A DNA stretch of 64,000 bases from Ascoidea rubescens DSM 1968 (Eukaryota > Ascomycota > Saccharomycetes > Ascoideales > Ascoideaceae), in assembly GCF_001661345.1 (NCBI RefSeq), contig NW_017962916.1, positions 728,461 to 792,460 on the forward strand, read 5' to 3'. The notes beneath the pieces were generated by a model. The model saw only the letters and a list, made by a program, of their open reading frames with translations. It was not told the DNA's origin and did no database searches. Below, in pieces: positions 40,068 to 51,877 of the stretch. Both the position numbers and the translations under genes were made by a program. Within the stretch, counting starts at the first letter, position 1. The number at the start of each line of letters is the position of its first letter.

Positions 40068-41699
40068 ATGAATGATATAGAAAAAAATTCTGTTAATTCT
40101 TTTTCTGATAAAGAACAGGCTAAAATCCACAGTCTTTCAACCGATCCTAATCCTAATCCTAATCCTGATTATAATAACAATAATAATAACGATGCTGATA
40201 TTGACATGGACATTTATAGTAAAAAAATCACAATAAAATCGTTTTCTAATGACGATAACATAAAAATCCCGGAAAATAACATTGTAGACTGGGATGGCGA
40301 TGACGACCCAATGAAACCAATAAATTGGGAAAAAAAAAGAAAAGTTAGAATCTTGATAATTGGTTCTCTTTATGGCTTTCTATCTCCTGCTTGCTCTTCA
40401 ATGTTATCTCCTGCTGTTCATCAAATCGCTAAAGATTTCAACGTATCAAGTGCTTCTTTAATCTCCTTTTTTGTCTCTGTTTATGTTTTAGCCTGGGCTA
40501 TCATCCCATTAATTGTCTCCCCCCTAGCTGAAATGTATGGTAAAAAACACATCATAAATTTCTCAATTGTCTTTATGTTTGTCTTTAACATGGCTTGTGC
40601 CTTATCTCAAAATGCTGCTCAATTAATCATCTTCAGATTCTTAGCAGGTTGCGGCAGTTCGGCACCAATTACTGTTGGCCCTAGTATCATTGGTGATTTA
40701 TTTCACGAAAATGATAGAACTTTATGGAGTGCTCTAGTTTCAATTGGCCCAATCGCTGGCCCAACCATAAGTCCAGTGATTGCTGGTTTTGTAGTTGAAA
40801 ACCTCAGCTGGAGATGGGTTTTTTGGATCCAACTAATACTCAATGGTGTAATAGCTTTTTTCGGCTTAATCATCATCGAAGAAACCTATCCCCCAACTAT
40901 TCTACTCAAAAAGGCTAAAAAATTAATGAAATTAACCAACAACCCAAACTTGAAAACAATTTACAACTACAATGACAATGAATCAAAATTAGATAAAATC
41001 AAATCAAACATTACAAGACCTCTACAATTACTAATCTTTCATCCAATGATTTATGGTCTTGGTGCCTACATGGCCTTGATGTTTGCCTTGATTTATGTTT
41101 TGATTTGTACTTTTCCCACTTTATGGCAATATGACTACAATTTTTCAACTGGTATAACTGGCCTAATGTATCTATCCTTGGGTATTGGTTATTTCCTAGC
41201 TCTACCAATCTGGGGCATCCTAACCCAAAAAGGCTACCTAAAATTAGTTAAAAATAATAACAATGTATCAAAACCCGAATTCAGATTGCAGTATCTTTGG
41301 TGGTCTGGAATTGGTGCTCCAATCACTTTCTTAATATTTGGCTGGACTGCTGAATATAAAACTCACTGGATTGTTCCTGCTATAATGGCTTGCCTTTTCG
41401 CTTTCTTCATTATGGGTATGTTTCAAACTTCCTATGTATATCTTATTGATATGAACCCAAGATTCTCTGCTTCTTCTGTCGCTGCTGTAACTGTTTTTAG
41501 ATCAGTTCTTGCTTGCTTTGTTCCCTTATTTGCTCCTGATATGTTTGATTCAATTGGCTATGGTTGGTCTCATACTATTTTTGCCATTATAGCTTTTTTG
41601 CTTGGTACTCCCTTTCCATTTTATGTATATAAAAATGGTGAGAATTTACGAGAAAGGGCTAATAAAAAACTCGAAAAGAGTTTTAATATCATCTCTTAA
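40068..41699 (+). CDS. MFS multidrug/polyamine exporter, DHA1 family
   Basis: 543 residues with an Asn/Asp-rich cytosolic N-terminus (about 85 residues) and twelve membrane helices split by a loop near residue 290. DHA1 markers: VDWDGDDDPMKPINW before helix 1, ISPLAE-like VSPLAEMYGKK in loop 2-3 (motif A), FRFLAGCGSSAPITVGPSIIGDL in helices 4-5 and GPIAGPTISPVIAGFV (motif C). These are features of yeast Tpo1-4, Flr1 and Qdr-type plasma-membrane antiporters that expel drugs or polyamines. The substrate cannot be told. A TATA box and two tiny upstream frames precede it; the TGA of the second overlaps the ATG. Confidence 0.87.
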   Translation: MNDIEKNSVNSFSDKEQAKIHSLSTDPNPNPNPDYNNNNNNDADIDMDIYSKKITIKSFSNDDNIKIPENNIVDWDGDDDPMKPINWEKKRKVRILIIGSLYGFLSPACSSMLSPAVHQIAKDFNVSSASLISFFVSVYVLAWAIIPLIVSPLAEMYGKKHIINFSIVFMFVFNMACALSQNAAQLIIFRFLAGCGSSAPITVGPSIIGDLFHENDRTLWSALVSIGPIAGPTISPVIAGFVVENLSWRWVFWIQLILNGVIAFFGLIIIEETYPPTILLKKAKKLMKLTNNPNLKTIYNYNDNESKLDKIKSNITRPLQLLIFHPMIYGLGAYMALMFALIYVLICTFPTLWQYDYNFSTGITGLMYLSLGIGYFLALPIWGILTQKGYLKLVKNNNNVSKPEFRLQYLWWSGIGAPITFLIFGWTAEYKTHWIVPAIMACLFAFFIMGMFQTSYVYLIDMNPRFSASSVAAVTVFRSVLACFVPLFAPDMFDSIGYGWSHTIFAIIAFLLGTPFPFYVYKNGENLRERANKKLEKSFNIIS

Positions 41700-42161
41700 T
41701 TACTAAATTGTTTCAAGTTTATCTCATTCTCTCATTCTTTCATTCTCTCATTCTCTCATTCTCTTATCCTCTTATTTAATAACTACGATTGTATTTATTT
41801 ATTTTTATTTATTCTGTTTTATAATGTTCTATCTTATAATGTTCCTTTTTTTTTTTATTTCAATTTCTTATTCTCATTCTTCACGTAGTGACACCCGTCA
41901 TTTCTTCAATACATTTAAATTCCTCCCAAACGTTACAAATGAGTCTTTTTTGTTTTTGAATATATAATTAATATTGATCATTCAATTATTTTCTAATAAT
42001 AAACTATTTAAAAAAGAAAAATAACTAAAAGTAAATAAAGGTGTTTAAATGAAATAAATCTCCAATAAGAAATGAAAGTAAAAGAAAAAAAATTTAAAAT
42101 GAAACGTTTCTTTTTATAAAAAAACCTCAATAACAATAAATTAATACAATTGAATAACACA
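41700..42161. other. Convergent spacer MFS exporter - ERG6
   Basis: 462 bases, with a CATTCTCT tandem at 41726-41765 and T-runs. Nothing else seen. Confidence 0.5.
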
Positions 42162-43313
42162 TTAATTTTTTGGAACAATCTCTGGAACATTTTCTGGCTT
42201 TTTAACAATGTACAACATCATTGGAGTAAATAATTTTTCTCTACCGCCAGCGACTAAATTAACAGCAGCTTCTTCTAAAGCATCTGCAACTTTCACTGAA
42301 CCCTTTGGAACTAGACGAAGTTTTTCCAAAACACCCAAGGAATTCGTTGTTATTTTTCTACCAATATTTGAAGTTCTGAACCAAGAAAATACATCTGCAA
42401 AGGTCTGAATATACTTCCAATCACCAGCTAATGGATAATACCATGGTGTAGCATCATCGTTATCAGCTAAATCCTTTTGGTATAAAATATTAAAACCAAC
42501 ATCAATAAGAGCTTTTTCAGCCACTTCTCTCTTGTACATTTTGGGAATACCGTCGCCAATTTCAATACCATAAGCAATTTGTCTATGGTGCTCATTTTCT
42601 GAGTCATATTTATCTGTCATCACCCACTCATATACACCAAAGACACCACCCGGTTTTAGAACTTTATAAATTTCACTGTAAACACCATTTAGCACTGGGG
42701 CGTGAACAGTAGCTTCAATGGCATAGACAGCATCAAAAGAATTTTCAGGGAAATCCATTTTCATAAAGTCACCTTTGACATATGTCAATTTATCGGTCAA
42801 ATTATTCTTTGCGGCGTAATTATTAGCTCTTTGAATTTGGTAGTCATTATTATTCAAACCAATAATTCTGCAACCGGTAAATTTTTGAATTTCTCTTGAT
42901 GGACCACCAACACCACAACCAACATCCAAGACAGTCATATCCTCAGTGATGCCCATTTTCAGAGCCAAGTAGTCTTCGTGACGAAGAACAGCATGTTGGA
43001 AAGAATCGCCTGGAAAGAATCTGCAAAAATGAAAAGAAGAGCCCCAGCCGTACTCGTAAAAGTCGGTGACCAAGTTATAGTAGTTGTTTGTACCATCTTT
43101 GTAATCTTTCAATCTTCTTTCCTCGGCTTCAGCATCGGTCTTACCATCCCAGTGTCTGAAGTAACCCTCAAGAGCAGCCTCCTGAGCAGTCTTATTCTTA
43201 CGAAACAATGCAGTCAAACCAGTGCTGGCAACCGAGTCCTTATGATAAGCATCAGAGAACTCTTTGTCTTGCTTCTTGGTTTCTTCAGTGATCACAGGTT
43301 TAATTTCGGACAT
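42162..43313 (-). CDS. ERG6: Sterol 24-C-methyltransferase
   Basis: 383 residues, the normal length. The Erg6 signature [15 protein letters not shown] lies at about 85-99. The SAM-binding motif is [13 protein letters not shown] (128-140), followed by [12 protein letters not shown] and the sterol-binding region [25 protein letters not shown] and [19 protein letters not shown] complete the family pattern. The enzyme adds a methyl group from S-adenosylmethionine to C24 of zymosterol in the ergosterol pathway, in lipid droplets and ER. It is downstream of and parallel to MET5, a source of the sulfur needed for SAM; this is probably coincidental. The promoter has unusual short repeats. Confidence 0.97.
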   Translation of the reverse strand: MSEIKPVITEETKKQDKEFSDAYHKDSVASTGLTALFRKNKTAQEAALEGYFRHWDGKTDAEAEERRLKDYKDGTNNYYNLVTDFYEYGWGSSFHFCRFFPGDSFQHAVLRHEDYLALKMGITEDMTVLDVGCGVGGPSREIQKFTGCRIIGLNNNDYQIQRANNYAAKNNLTDKLTYVKGDFMKMDFPENSFDAVYAIEATVHAPVLNGVYSEIYKVLKPGGVFGVYEWVMTDKYDSENEHHRQIAYGIEIGDGIPKMYKREVAEKALIDVGFNILYQKDLADNDDATPWYYPLAGDWKYIQTFADVFSWFRTSNIGRKITTNSLGVLEKLRLVPKGSVKVADALEEAAVNLVAGGREKLFTPMMLYIVKKPENVPEIVPKN

Positions 43314-43515
43314 AGTGAGATAGAGCAGAGGGAATATGGAATATGGGCAAGGTATGCAGATCTAGAGGAATATGTTCAAACAGCAGGACCAAACGAAAAC
43401 AAGAGATGCAGAAATGAGGAATAAAGAAAAAAGAATAAAGAATAAAGGTGTTCAAGATCAAAAATACCCCAGCTATTGATTTTATACTGCTTCGAAAATC
43501 TTGCTGCAAAAAGAG

Positions 43516-43533
43516 GTACGACGCGTACGACGC
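43516..43533. promoter_or_regulatory. Tandem GTACGACGC with MCB-like ACGCGT
   Basis: Two adjacent perfect 9-mers; their junction creates ACGCGT, the MBF (MCB) core. A third ACGACGC is at 43550-43556. Confidence 0.4.
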
Positions 43534-43638
43534 ATGGCTCGTGTCCTGAACGACGCTACGAGTGCTGTTCGAGGCTTTTTGGCCCAAAGATCGAAGTTTC
43601 TTTTCGGTCGAATTGATTTTACACCATTTGGCGTTGGA

Positions 43639-43683
43639 TCGTTTGTGTATTGAATGGTTTGTGTATTAAGTGGTTCGTGTGTT
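43639..43683. repeat. Three 16-bp-period units in the ERG6 promoter
   Basis: TCGTTTGTGTATT (43639), TGGTTTGTGTATT (43655) and TGGTTCGTGTGTT (43671) start exactly 16 bases apart. TCGTTTG resembles the Upc2 sterol element TCGTATA only partly. Confidence 0.5.
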
Positions 43684-43732
43684 GGAAAGCGATACAGAAA
43701 CTGGATATACTTTAAGATGGTAGATAGAGAAC

Positions 43733-46700
43733 CTACGGTTCTGCTGGGACGTCGTCGTGGAAATACTTTCCTTCGGTGGTGGGCATGATCACCTTGGCTC
43801 GAATCAAAAAGTCCCCAAAATGCTCCCCCTGGTGTCTCTCCAAAGACCAACGCTTGAACAATGGCTTCAATATCTTGAGAATCTCCTTTTCTTTCACATT
43901 GGATCGATACAACTTGTTCAATCTCTGTCCATGGTAGCCACCACCCAACAACAAATTATACGTATCATACGCCTTACCAACCAATGCAATTTCTGCCAAC
44001 CAAGGCCTGGAACATCCATTTGGACATCCGGTCATTCTCATCACTATAGAATCATGTCTCAATCCATATTCCTCCAATGCCTCCTCTAGCTTTGTTATTA
44101 TCACTGGTAAGTATCTCTCACTCTCTGCCATTGCCAACCCACAAGTGGGAAATGCGACACAAGCTGCTGACGAAATTCTTAACCCCGAAAAATTAGAATT
44201 GTCCAATTTATATTTCTTCATCAATTTTTCAACCCTACTCACATCTCTATCAAGGATGTTGGAAATTATAATGTGTTGGTTTCCTGTCAATCTGAAACTA
44301 CCTGAGCTGGCTGTCAACAAATATTTAGCAATTTTTTTCAATCCGGTTTTCTGTGGCAACTCCACTGTGTCTTCCACTCTACCATTTTCAATGAAACATG
44401 TATAATGGTTTAATCCAGTTTCATCTTTGGTCCATCCAAAATGATCGATATTAGACTCAATTTTGAACTCTCTTTCTTTCTGGAACTTTTTACCCCATAA
44501 TTCTTCCACCTTGGATTTATATACATCAACTCCCATATCATCAATGGTGTATTTTAATCTGGCATGTTTACGGTTCTTACGGTCCCCAAAATCTCTTTGA
44601 ATCAACATAATTTTTTCAACAACAACTTTAATATCGTCATAATCAACAAATCCAAATGATGATCCAGTTCTTGGATATGTCTTTTTATTATTATGTGTAG
44701 TACCCATACCACCACCAACTAAAACATTATAACCCAACACATTGCTCTTGGAATCAACAATTGCAATCAATCCAACATCGTTTGAGTAAACATCAACATC
44801 ATTATAAGGTGGAACACAAATACTAACTTTAAACTTTCTTGGTAAATATAACGAATTATTGCCATAAAATGGTTCTTGATCAACTAGTGCGTTTCCTGCA
44901 ACCATCACTTTTTTCTTTTTTGGTCCATCTTTTCTATTTTGCCACACCTCAGGTTTATTCACTTTATCTGATTCATCGGCACCTTCAAGCCAAATTTCAT
45001 GGTATGCAGTTGTTTGTGGTAGCAAATGCTCAGAGATTATGGTACCTGTTTCAGCAATTTGTTTATGCACTTTTTGATTCTCTGGCAATGCGCTAACCAT
45101 CACATTTCTATTCACATCACCACATGCTCCTAATGTATCCATCAATGTTGAATTGATACCTCTAATGGCTGGTTTCAAATCATGTTTAACAACTCCATGT
45201 AATTGAAATGTAGCTCTAGTAGTGATTTTAAATGTGCCATTACCTCTACTATCACTTAACTCATCAATTTTTAACCATTGTTCTGGAGTTGATGTACCAC
45301 CTGGAAGACGAGCTCTGATCATAAAAGCATAAGCTGGTTCCAACCCCTCAGCTTTACGTTGTTCTCGAATATCTCTATCATCTTGCATATAAATTCCATG
45401 AAATTTGGTCAATTGTTGATCCGTGGCTGAAATTGCACCAGTACTTTCATCATTAAGACCCTCAACAATTGTACCCCTAAGAAAATCCGAAGCAAGCTTC
45501 ATATCTTCATTAGTGATTGGTGCAGCTTCTTGATAATTACCTGCATTTGTAACACCAAAAAATTCCCAAATTATTGGCTCCCACAAATTATATCCAGTTT
45601 GATAGCCATCTGCATCTTGATCATCACCAAGACCTAATGGAGCAATTTCATTGGCACCGAATAATTTAAGTTTTCCATACATATCCTTTGCTGGTTTGTT
45701 ATAGTATTTTTTATCTTCCTTTCTGGGCCAATATTCAGAATCACCCAAACCAAAAACAGAAAAATTAAGCCCATTCAAATCTAAATTACTCGATCCCTTT
45801 AATTGATCCCAAAATGCTTTACCGTTTTGTGGGAATTCACCTTGACCAGATGTTGAAGATATTAAAATTAAATTTTCATAAGATATTAATTCATCAACTG
45901 ATATTTCATCCATTGATATAACTTTACTGCCGAAATTTCTTCCAGTTGCCCGGTTATTAAGTCTCCTAGCCAATGATTCAGCATTTCCTCCATCAGAAGC
46001 AAAAGCAATGGTTAAATTTGGACCAGATAGCCCTTTCAACAAATCACCAAATGCATTTTTTGTTGAATCTTTCAAAGCATAGCCAACATTTTCACCTAAT
46101 GAATTTTGAGCTATTGAACGTTTAAAAACAGGATTTCTTTTTGCTAATAGAGTAAGTTTGTTATTTCTATCAAGAAAATCTTCCAAATCTTTTTTAATTT
46201 TAGGTGAATCTAGTTGAAATTGCTGATCGTCGTCAATTGCTGAAGAATCAAAATGATAAAGAGGCCAATAGCCAGCATCAACAGCTCTTTTAGTTTCTTT
46301 GAGAATATCTAAAGTATTAACATTCTCATTTTCAAAGGGTAAATAAGCCAAAACAATGGAGGGTCCTTGAAAATTAGCAGCTTCAATTAAAGATTCTAAA
46401 GATTGAGTATATGACGCATAAATAGCAATTGATGCAACATAACAACCGCCGTAATTCATAGCATAAAGACCAATATCTTTCTTTTTTTGAGTTAAACATT
46501 CCACCTGTTCTTTTTTTGAACTGAAAGGAGTGTTGTCGATAATCATTAAATTGATATTTTTATCTGATTTTAAAACATTGTGTAAACCAGAAGAACCAAT
46601 ATCATACGCCCATAAATCCGAACCAATAATCCACTGATAATTAAAGAAGAAATAGTGTTTATATTCAAGGATTTTAGTTGCAGTACTTGAAAATATGTCT

Positions 46701-48370
46701 TTATTTAATAAAGCAATGACTTTTCTAGAAATATCATTAATTTCACTCCAAAAATCGAATTTTCTGACTTTGGTTATACTTAAAATTAACCATCTTGTTA
46801 ATAATTGAATTAGTTCTTGTTTAGTGGAACTATCAAAATCAACTTTGATGGAATTATTGGCCGATGAGTCACTATGGACTATGGACTGAATCAAATTTAT
46901 TAGAACTTTTCGATTTTCTTCGTTCCTTAAAAATTTACCATAACCAAATTCAGGAGTAGAAATTGAACCCACTTCGGCTAAATTGAAGGAATTAATGACT
47001 TCCAAAGAATCTGAAAATACTTGCTTTAGTAATTTAACATAGGTTAAGTTTTCTAAAGAAGTGACTTTTTCAGCAACAGCTAAATTAGACAATTGATTTT
47101 TGTTAGAAGCAGTGGAAGATGAAGAGCCTAAGGATAAGTTTTGAACAGGCTTGGGAAGATTGTTATTAGAAATAACCTGGGAAACGAATTCATTAGTTGA
47201 ATTTTTGTCATTTTTTATTGATTTGAGATTGTAAGAAACAATTTTTTTAAAAAAATCAGTTGGGTTAAAAGATTCGATATTTGAAAAAAGATCTAATAGT
47301 AGAGGAGAATAATTTGAAAAGGCTTGCCATTGCGATTGTGTAATTAAAGACAAATTTAAGGAGTTGTTAAAGGAGGAAGACAATATCTTTTTGAGATCAT
47401 CAACGGACCATGGTCTATAAACTCTGATAAACACTGGAACAATAAGTTTGTTGAAATTATTTGACAAGGCTGAATATAAGCTGCCTAAAATTAGAAATAT
47501 ATCAGTTGTAGCTGAATTTATTGAAGCAGATGATTCGAAAAATGAATAAGATCTGTTAAATTTCTTTTTGAGAATTTGAAATGCAGTATAAATGACAATT
47601 GAATCGTTCTTCTTCAAAGCTGGGTTTTCAAGATCTTTGTTTTCTGAGGTCTCTTGTTGTTCATTTTCTTTTCCACTGGAGGAAAAAGAATCGATGATCT
47701 GATGAGTAATGTTTAAAACACTTGGTTTGGGAGATAAGTCGAATTTGTTATTCGAACTAGTATCAGAATTGGGATTAAAAAAATGTATAACCGGTTTGTT
47801 CAAGACTTTAGCAATTGCATAGGATGCTATGGATATATCGTGAGAGTCTATGGAATTCAAAGTGTTTAGTATAATAAAGTTATTCAAATCTTTTAAACTA
47901 GTTAAAACTTGGTAATTCGAGTCAATTAACTCGACATGAAAAACAATTGGAAAGTTGCTGAACTTTTTCAAAACAGGCAACGAAGACAATACAATATTCG
48001 AGTTTGTTGTGACAGTCAATGAAAAGGATTCGTCTCTCTCAGAGGAGATGTAATCATAGATCAAATCCAAAGGATCGTTTGACTCGATCAATTTAAAAAG
48101 CTTGACATTGTTTGGAATCGAGCTTGATATGTATGAAGTAAAGGAGTCTGGACTTACAGTCTTCGAAGGGTTTGTTGTGAAAATGGTTCCTGGGAGAGAA
48201 GAAACAACATGGGAAACTGGAAACAATTTAGTTAGTGGTTGTGCTTCCAGAGAGGGATGGGGAAAAGTGGCTCGAGCTGAAAAATAATCTAGCCACCTTC
48301 GCCACTCGCCCAAAGTCGAGAACTGGATTCAAAACTTACTTGTTTCGGTCTGAGAAATAGAGGAGCTCAT
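43733..48370 (-). CDS. MET5: Sulfite reductase beta subunit (siroheme protein), one intron
   Basis: Exons 48340-48370 and 43733-48276 give 1524 residues. Exon 1 encodes MSSSISQTET; the downstream exon alone has no usable Met for over 600 residues. The N-terminal half is pyruvate:ferredoxin-oxidoreductase-like. A flavodoxin domain follows (FASDGGNAESLARRL, STSGQGEFPQNGKAFW, FGLGDSEYWPRKEDK), and then the hemoprotein with ferredoxin-like repeats. The siroheme/4Fe-4S ligands are visible as C-X5-C (ACVAFPTC) and C-X3-C (CPNGC). Met5 with Met10 reduces sulfite to sulfide with NADPH. A Cbf1 site and a CTGTGG core lie about 180-200 bases upstream, as in methionine-pathway genes. The length is slightly greater than S. 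cerevisiae Met5. Confidence 0.96.
48277..48339 (-). other. MET5: MET5 intron (63 bases)
   Basis: Donor GTAAGT and acceptor TTTTTCAG on the minus strand. It joins ATG-led exon 1 to the long frame within a Thr codon. I see no TACTAAC; a CTAGATT 17 bases before the acceptor is the nearest candidate branch region. Inferred because the downstream frame lacks an initiator. Confidence 0.75.
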
Positions 48371-48739
48371 TTTTGCTTTTGTTGCCAGTTTTTTTAGGTA
48401 TGTTGCAAAGCAATCTTGGTGGAAATCTCAATGGAAATGTTCTTGTATAATTTAGGCCAATTGGAAAAAAAAATCGAAGATTTAGTTTTAATTATATACA
48501 AAAACCAGCCAAAATCAAGCAAAAACAAGAAATGGAAATGGGGATTTCACGTGCTGTTGGCTAAACCTGTGGCAAAGGTGGCGCCATCAATGCTGAGGCT
48601 GTGACTCGCTGAGTAAACGCGAAATGCTGGCCGCTGATTGGCTGCTGCACGCTCCAGCCTTAACAGCACCAGCCTTAGGAGCACCAGCACAAGTTCAAGA
48701 GGCCTCAGCTGCAGAGAGAGCTCTGAGGACCAGAGAGGG
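48371..48739. promoter_or_regulatory. MET5 promoter
   Basis: 369 bases upstream of MET5; the distal part is GC-rich and reaches the 3' end of the zinc-cluster gene. Contains TCACGTG and a CTGTGG core. Confidence 0.6.
48547..48573. promoter_or_regulatory. Cbf1 site plus Met31/32-like core upstream of MET5
   Basis: TCACGTG at 48547-48553 and AAACCTGTGGC at 48563-48573 (CTGTGG core at 48567-48572) are 14 bases apart. In S. cerevisiae, Cbf1-Met4-Met28 and Met31/32 act through TCACGTG and AAACTGTGG on sulfur genes; the second site here has one extra C. Confidence 0.6.
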
Positions 48740-51259
48740 CTAGGAGTTGTTTGGGTAGTTGCTGCTGCTGTTGCTTTCATTTCCACCGGTGTCTGGAAAG
48801 TCCTGGTTGGTCCAGCTGTTTGAGAAAAAGGTGGGAAGTGTGAATGTGGAGTCAAACAATATTGACCCGTTTTGATACTCAAGATTGTTCATGAAATATG
48901 AAGGGTCGTTGGGCTCGACGTAGTTTGTGCTTGCATTTTCGGCAGCATTCATCGAATTGAGAGAATGAACCCAGCTATCATTCAAAGCACCTTGGTTGTT
49001 TGGTCTTTCATCAGAAATGCCGAAATCATCAAAGCCATTTTTATTCATGTTAAAGTCAGCATTATTTAGTTCGGTTTGGTTGAAATTTTGTGCAGCCATT
49101 AACGAACTGCCTATAAGATTGCTATTTGGATTGAAAATCGAATACACCTCGTCTGTTGTAATTGAATTGATTTCTGGACACCCAGTTAAATTTGTAGCAG
49201 CTCTCACATTTGAGTTATTGCTGCTTGTTCGTGATATTTCCAATGGAGTCGGTGGATGAATGTTTGAAGCTGAATTGTTGAAATAATATGCTGATAGTAA
49301 AAAATCAAGATCCTTGAACTCAATTGAGCTGTTATTTCTACACTGCCTTTCATTTGAAACCAGTGCACTTTTTTTATTGTTATCAAAGGTTCTAATTTGT
49401 GTAAAGTCATCATGACCTACCATACCAGCCAAATTACTCACATTTTTGGTGTTTTCTTGAGTCAATTCATCACTTGTATCTCCCCCAAGTATTTGTTTAT
49501 TAAGAACAATCTTTTCTCCTTGATTTTTGTTATTATATATAGTTGTTGCAATTAAAATTAATTGACGTATTACTACTTCTGAAACAGGACTTTTAGGGGT
49601 TTTGGCATAGTGGAAAAAGAAGTTGTTATAAGAGTCAATCATTAACTGAATGTCTTCCTTAGCCTTATCAGAGTGTGGCAATTCAATAATTAAACTAAAT
49701 AATGTCACAATTGCTCCAATTGGAAAAAATAAACAAAACATCAACATGTTGTTTGTTGTTGATATCAAATGAAATTTCTGCGATTGTCTTAATATTTGTC
49801 TTGCAGCATCTAAACATCTGAAATAAGAATCGGTTCTGTGAGTATTCCAAATTTTATTCTCGTTTCCATCTGGACAAATGCCATTTGACCATTGTGCCAC
49901 GATTGTCATTCTATTAATTATCATAATCTGAAAAAAATATGTTAAGTGCAACAATATAATATGAGACTCAGACTCTCTTCTAGCAAAAAAAATCTGTGTA
50001 GAACTATATTGTTTTTCGTTCAAACACCAAGAATATTCATTATAGCCTGGTCGAATCGCTAAAGGCACTGAATCTCGCCAATCATCTAATTTTTTCGTCA
50101 AATTTTTAATAATTATCATAATAGAATGCAATGATTTCCCAGTTAATGAAGTAATAGAAAAGAGTTGCGTATAAGCTTTTGTTTCTATCTGAGTTAAACC
50201 TGCCATACAGTATCCATAACAAATTGCAAAACTTTCCATTTTTCCATCACATAAACTATTCAAATAATACGGCATATTAGTTTTTATGTCAGCAATAGGT
50301 TTACAAAAGATATTAGATAATTTGGATTCAAAAAATTGCTCATCGTCAACTGTAACATCTATTTCATTGATAATTGGAGGCTTTCCTGATCTGAAACACA
50401 AAATCTTATCAAAGTTATAGCAACTATACCACACCAATCTTTTTTTCTCTTTTTCCAGTTCTGAAAGACCATAGTAAGATTCCTTTTTATGTAATCCCAT
50501 ATCTTGTGCTAGCCTTACAGCATTTGAAACAAGCATATAGCTAACTTTAGTTAAGAAAGAAGAAAAATTATAAACCGTCAATAATAAGATACCTTGTATA
50601 GATTCCAATCCATCACCAATTATAGAGACCCTATGAAAATAATATATAGAATTTAGTAGATAATTTTCTTCCATTTTTTGCAATTCATTTATTGTTAATG
50701 AAGTTGGCAAATATTCGGTGGGCCTGGGATTCAAAGTTGATTCAAAGCAAATGCTCGATTTTTCATCAACAAGTAATGAACAAGTTAACGTGATAATAAT
50801 ATTCAACAATAATAAATCAGAATATGTTATATTTTTCGTTTGATTTTCATCATCTGAATAACAAAGCTCTATCAAAGCTTTTATATCATCAAGACTTAAA
50901 ATGTGTAATTTTGTTTCAATTTTTAAAAGAAATGTGTAAAGAGTATTCATTATAGACTTTTTTGGCAATAGTGTTAAACGACTTTTTTCTATAGGCTCTA
51001 TCCAAATCTTATATTGAGATTTAATCAATTCGTGATAAGAATCATGCAAATTTTCAAGTGGATAAACTAAATTAGAATTTTCTAAAGATAACTTTTCTTT
51101 TATCCATTGAATGCTCCTTGGACTGAAAATTGAAAAATATGATTTTGGACCAACATCATCTTCTGAGTAATAGCTGCTCTTCAGAATGTTATTTTTTTCC
51201 ATTAATATCTTGTCGTTTTTTTCATTATTTATGGAATCATAATTTAGTGCAATAGCAAG

Positions 51260-51345
<86 letters not shown>

Positions 51346-51877
51346 TTTGGTTTTGGTTCTCATTATTTGGAGTAACAGAAATATTTTCATTGTTTGATTT
51401 TTGTTTAACAAGTTTTTCAATTAACAGTTCCATACTTGTTAATCTTTTCTCAAGGATGCTAATATTTGGATTTGCCCCATGCTTTATGACAGTTCTTCTT
51501 TTTCTCTTTCTCTTATTTTGATGAGCATGAAACGTACATTCAAGCTTGGAGTTCAAGCAGTAATTGCAAGGAACACCGCCAAAACATTTTGTCTTTCTTT
51601 TGCGACATATATCACAAGCTCTGGTCCTGCTTGAAACATTTGAGATAGTTTGGTTATGATGCACATTAGTATTTCTGGAAAAGCCGGATAGCGTCTCTAT
51701 TATTGTTGCTGAGTTCAGAGTTTCTTGAAGCAAATTAATGGAGTTTTTATTGCTTTCTAAATTATTATTTCCATTTTCTAGAAGATTGAAATCATGGGCT
51801 TGATATTCGGGTTTTGACAACAGAGATTTTGAGGTTGAGGTATTGTCTGGTGGAAACAACCTATACTCAGAATTCAT
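48740..51877 (-). CDS. Zn2Cys6 transcription factor with fungal middle-homology domain
   Basis: 1045 residues from the ATG at 51877; the frame upstream begins only with TTG. The zinc cluster is C-X2-C-X6-C-X5-C-X2-C-X6-C, with cysteines at 88, 91, 98, 104, 107 and 114, then a basic linker KRKRKRR and a short coiled-coil (NISILEKRLTSMELLIEKLV). A pure Asn run of about 30 residues follows. The Fungal_trans domain around 390-560 includes GLESIQGILLLTVYNFSS, SNAVRLAQDMGLHKKES and KKRLVWYSCYNFDKILCFRSGKPP. The C-terminus is Asn-rich and probably activating. I cannot assign an orthologue. It is likely a dimeric binder of CGG triplets. Confidence 0.88.
51263..51343 (-). repeat. Pure (ATT)27 microsatellite coding poly-Asn
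   Basis: 81 uninterrupted bases of ATT on the plus strand, AAT on the coding strand, within the zinc-cluster gene. No synonymous AAC codon breaks it, unlike the other Asn tracts in the window. Confidence 0.9.

Larger units (their letters stand above)
43314..43732. promoter_or_regulatory. ERG6 promoter with two repeat clusters
   Basis: 419 bases between the MET5 stop and the ERG6 start. It holds a 9-bp GTACGACGC duplication with an embedded ACGCGT (43516-43533) and three copies of a TGGTTTGTGTATT-like unit with 16-bp period (43639-43683). Confidence 0.55.
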
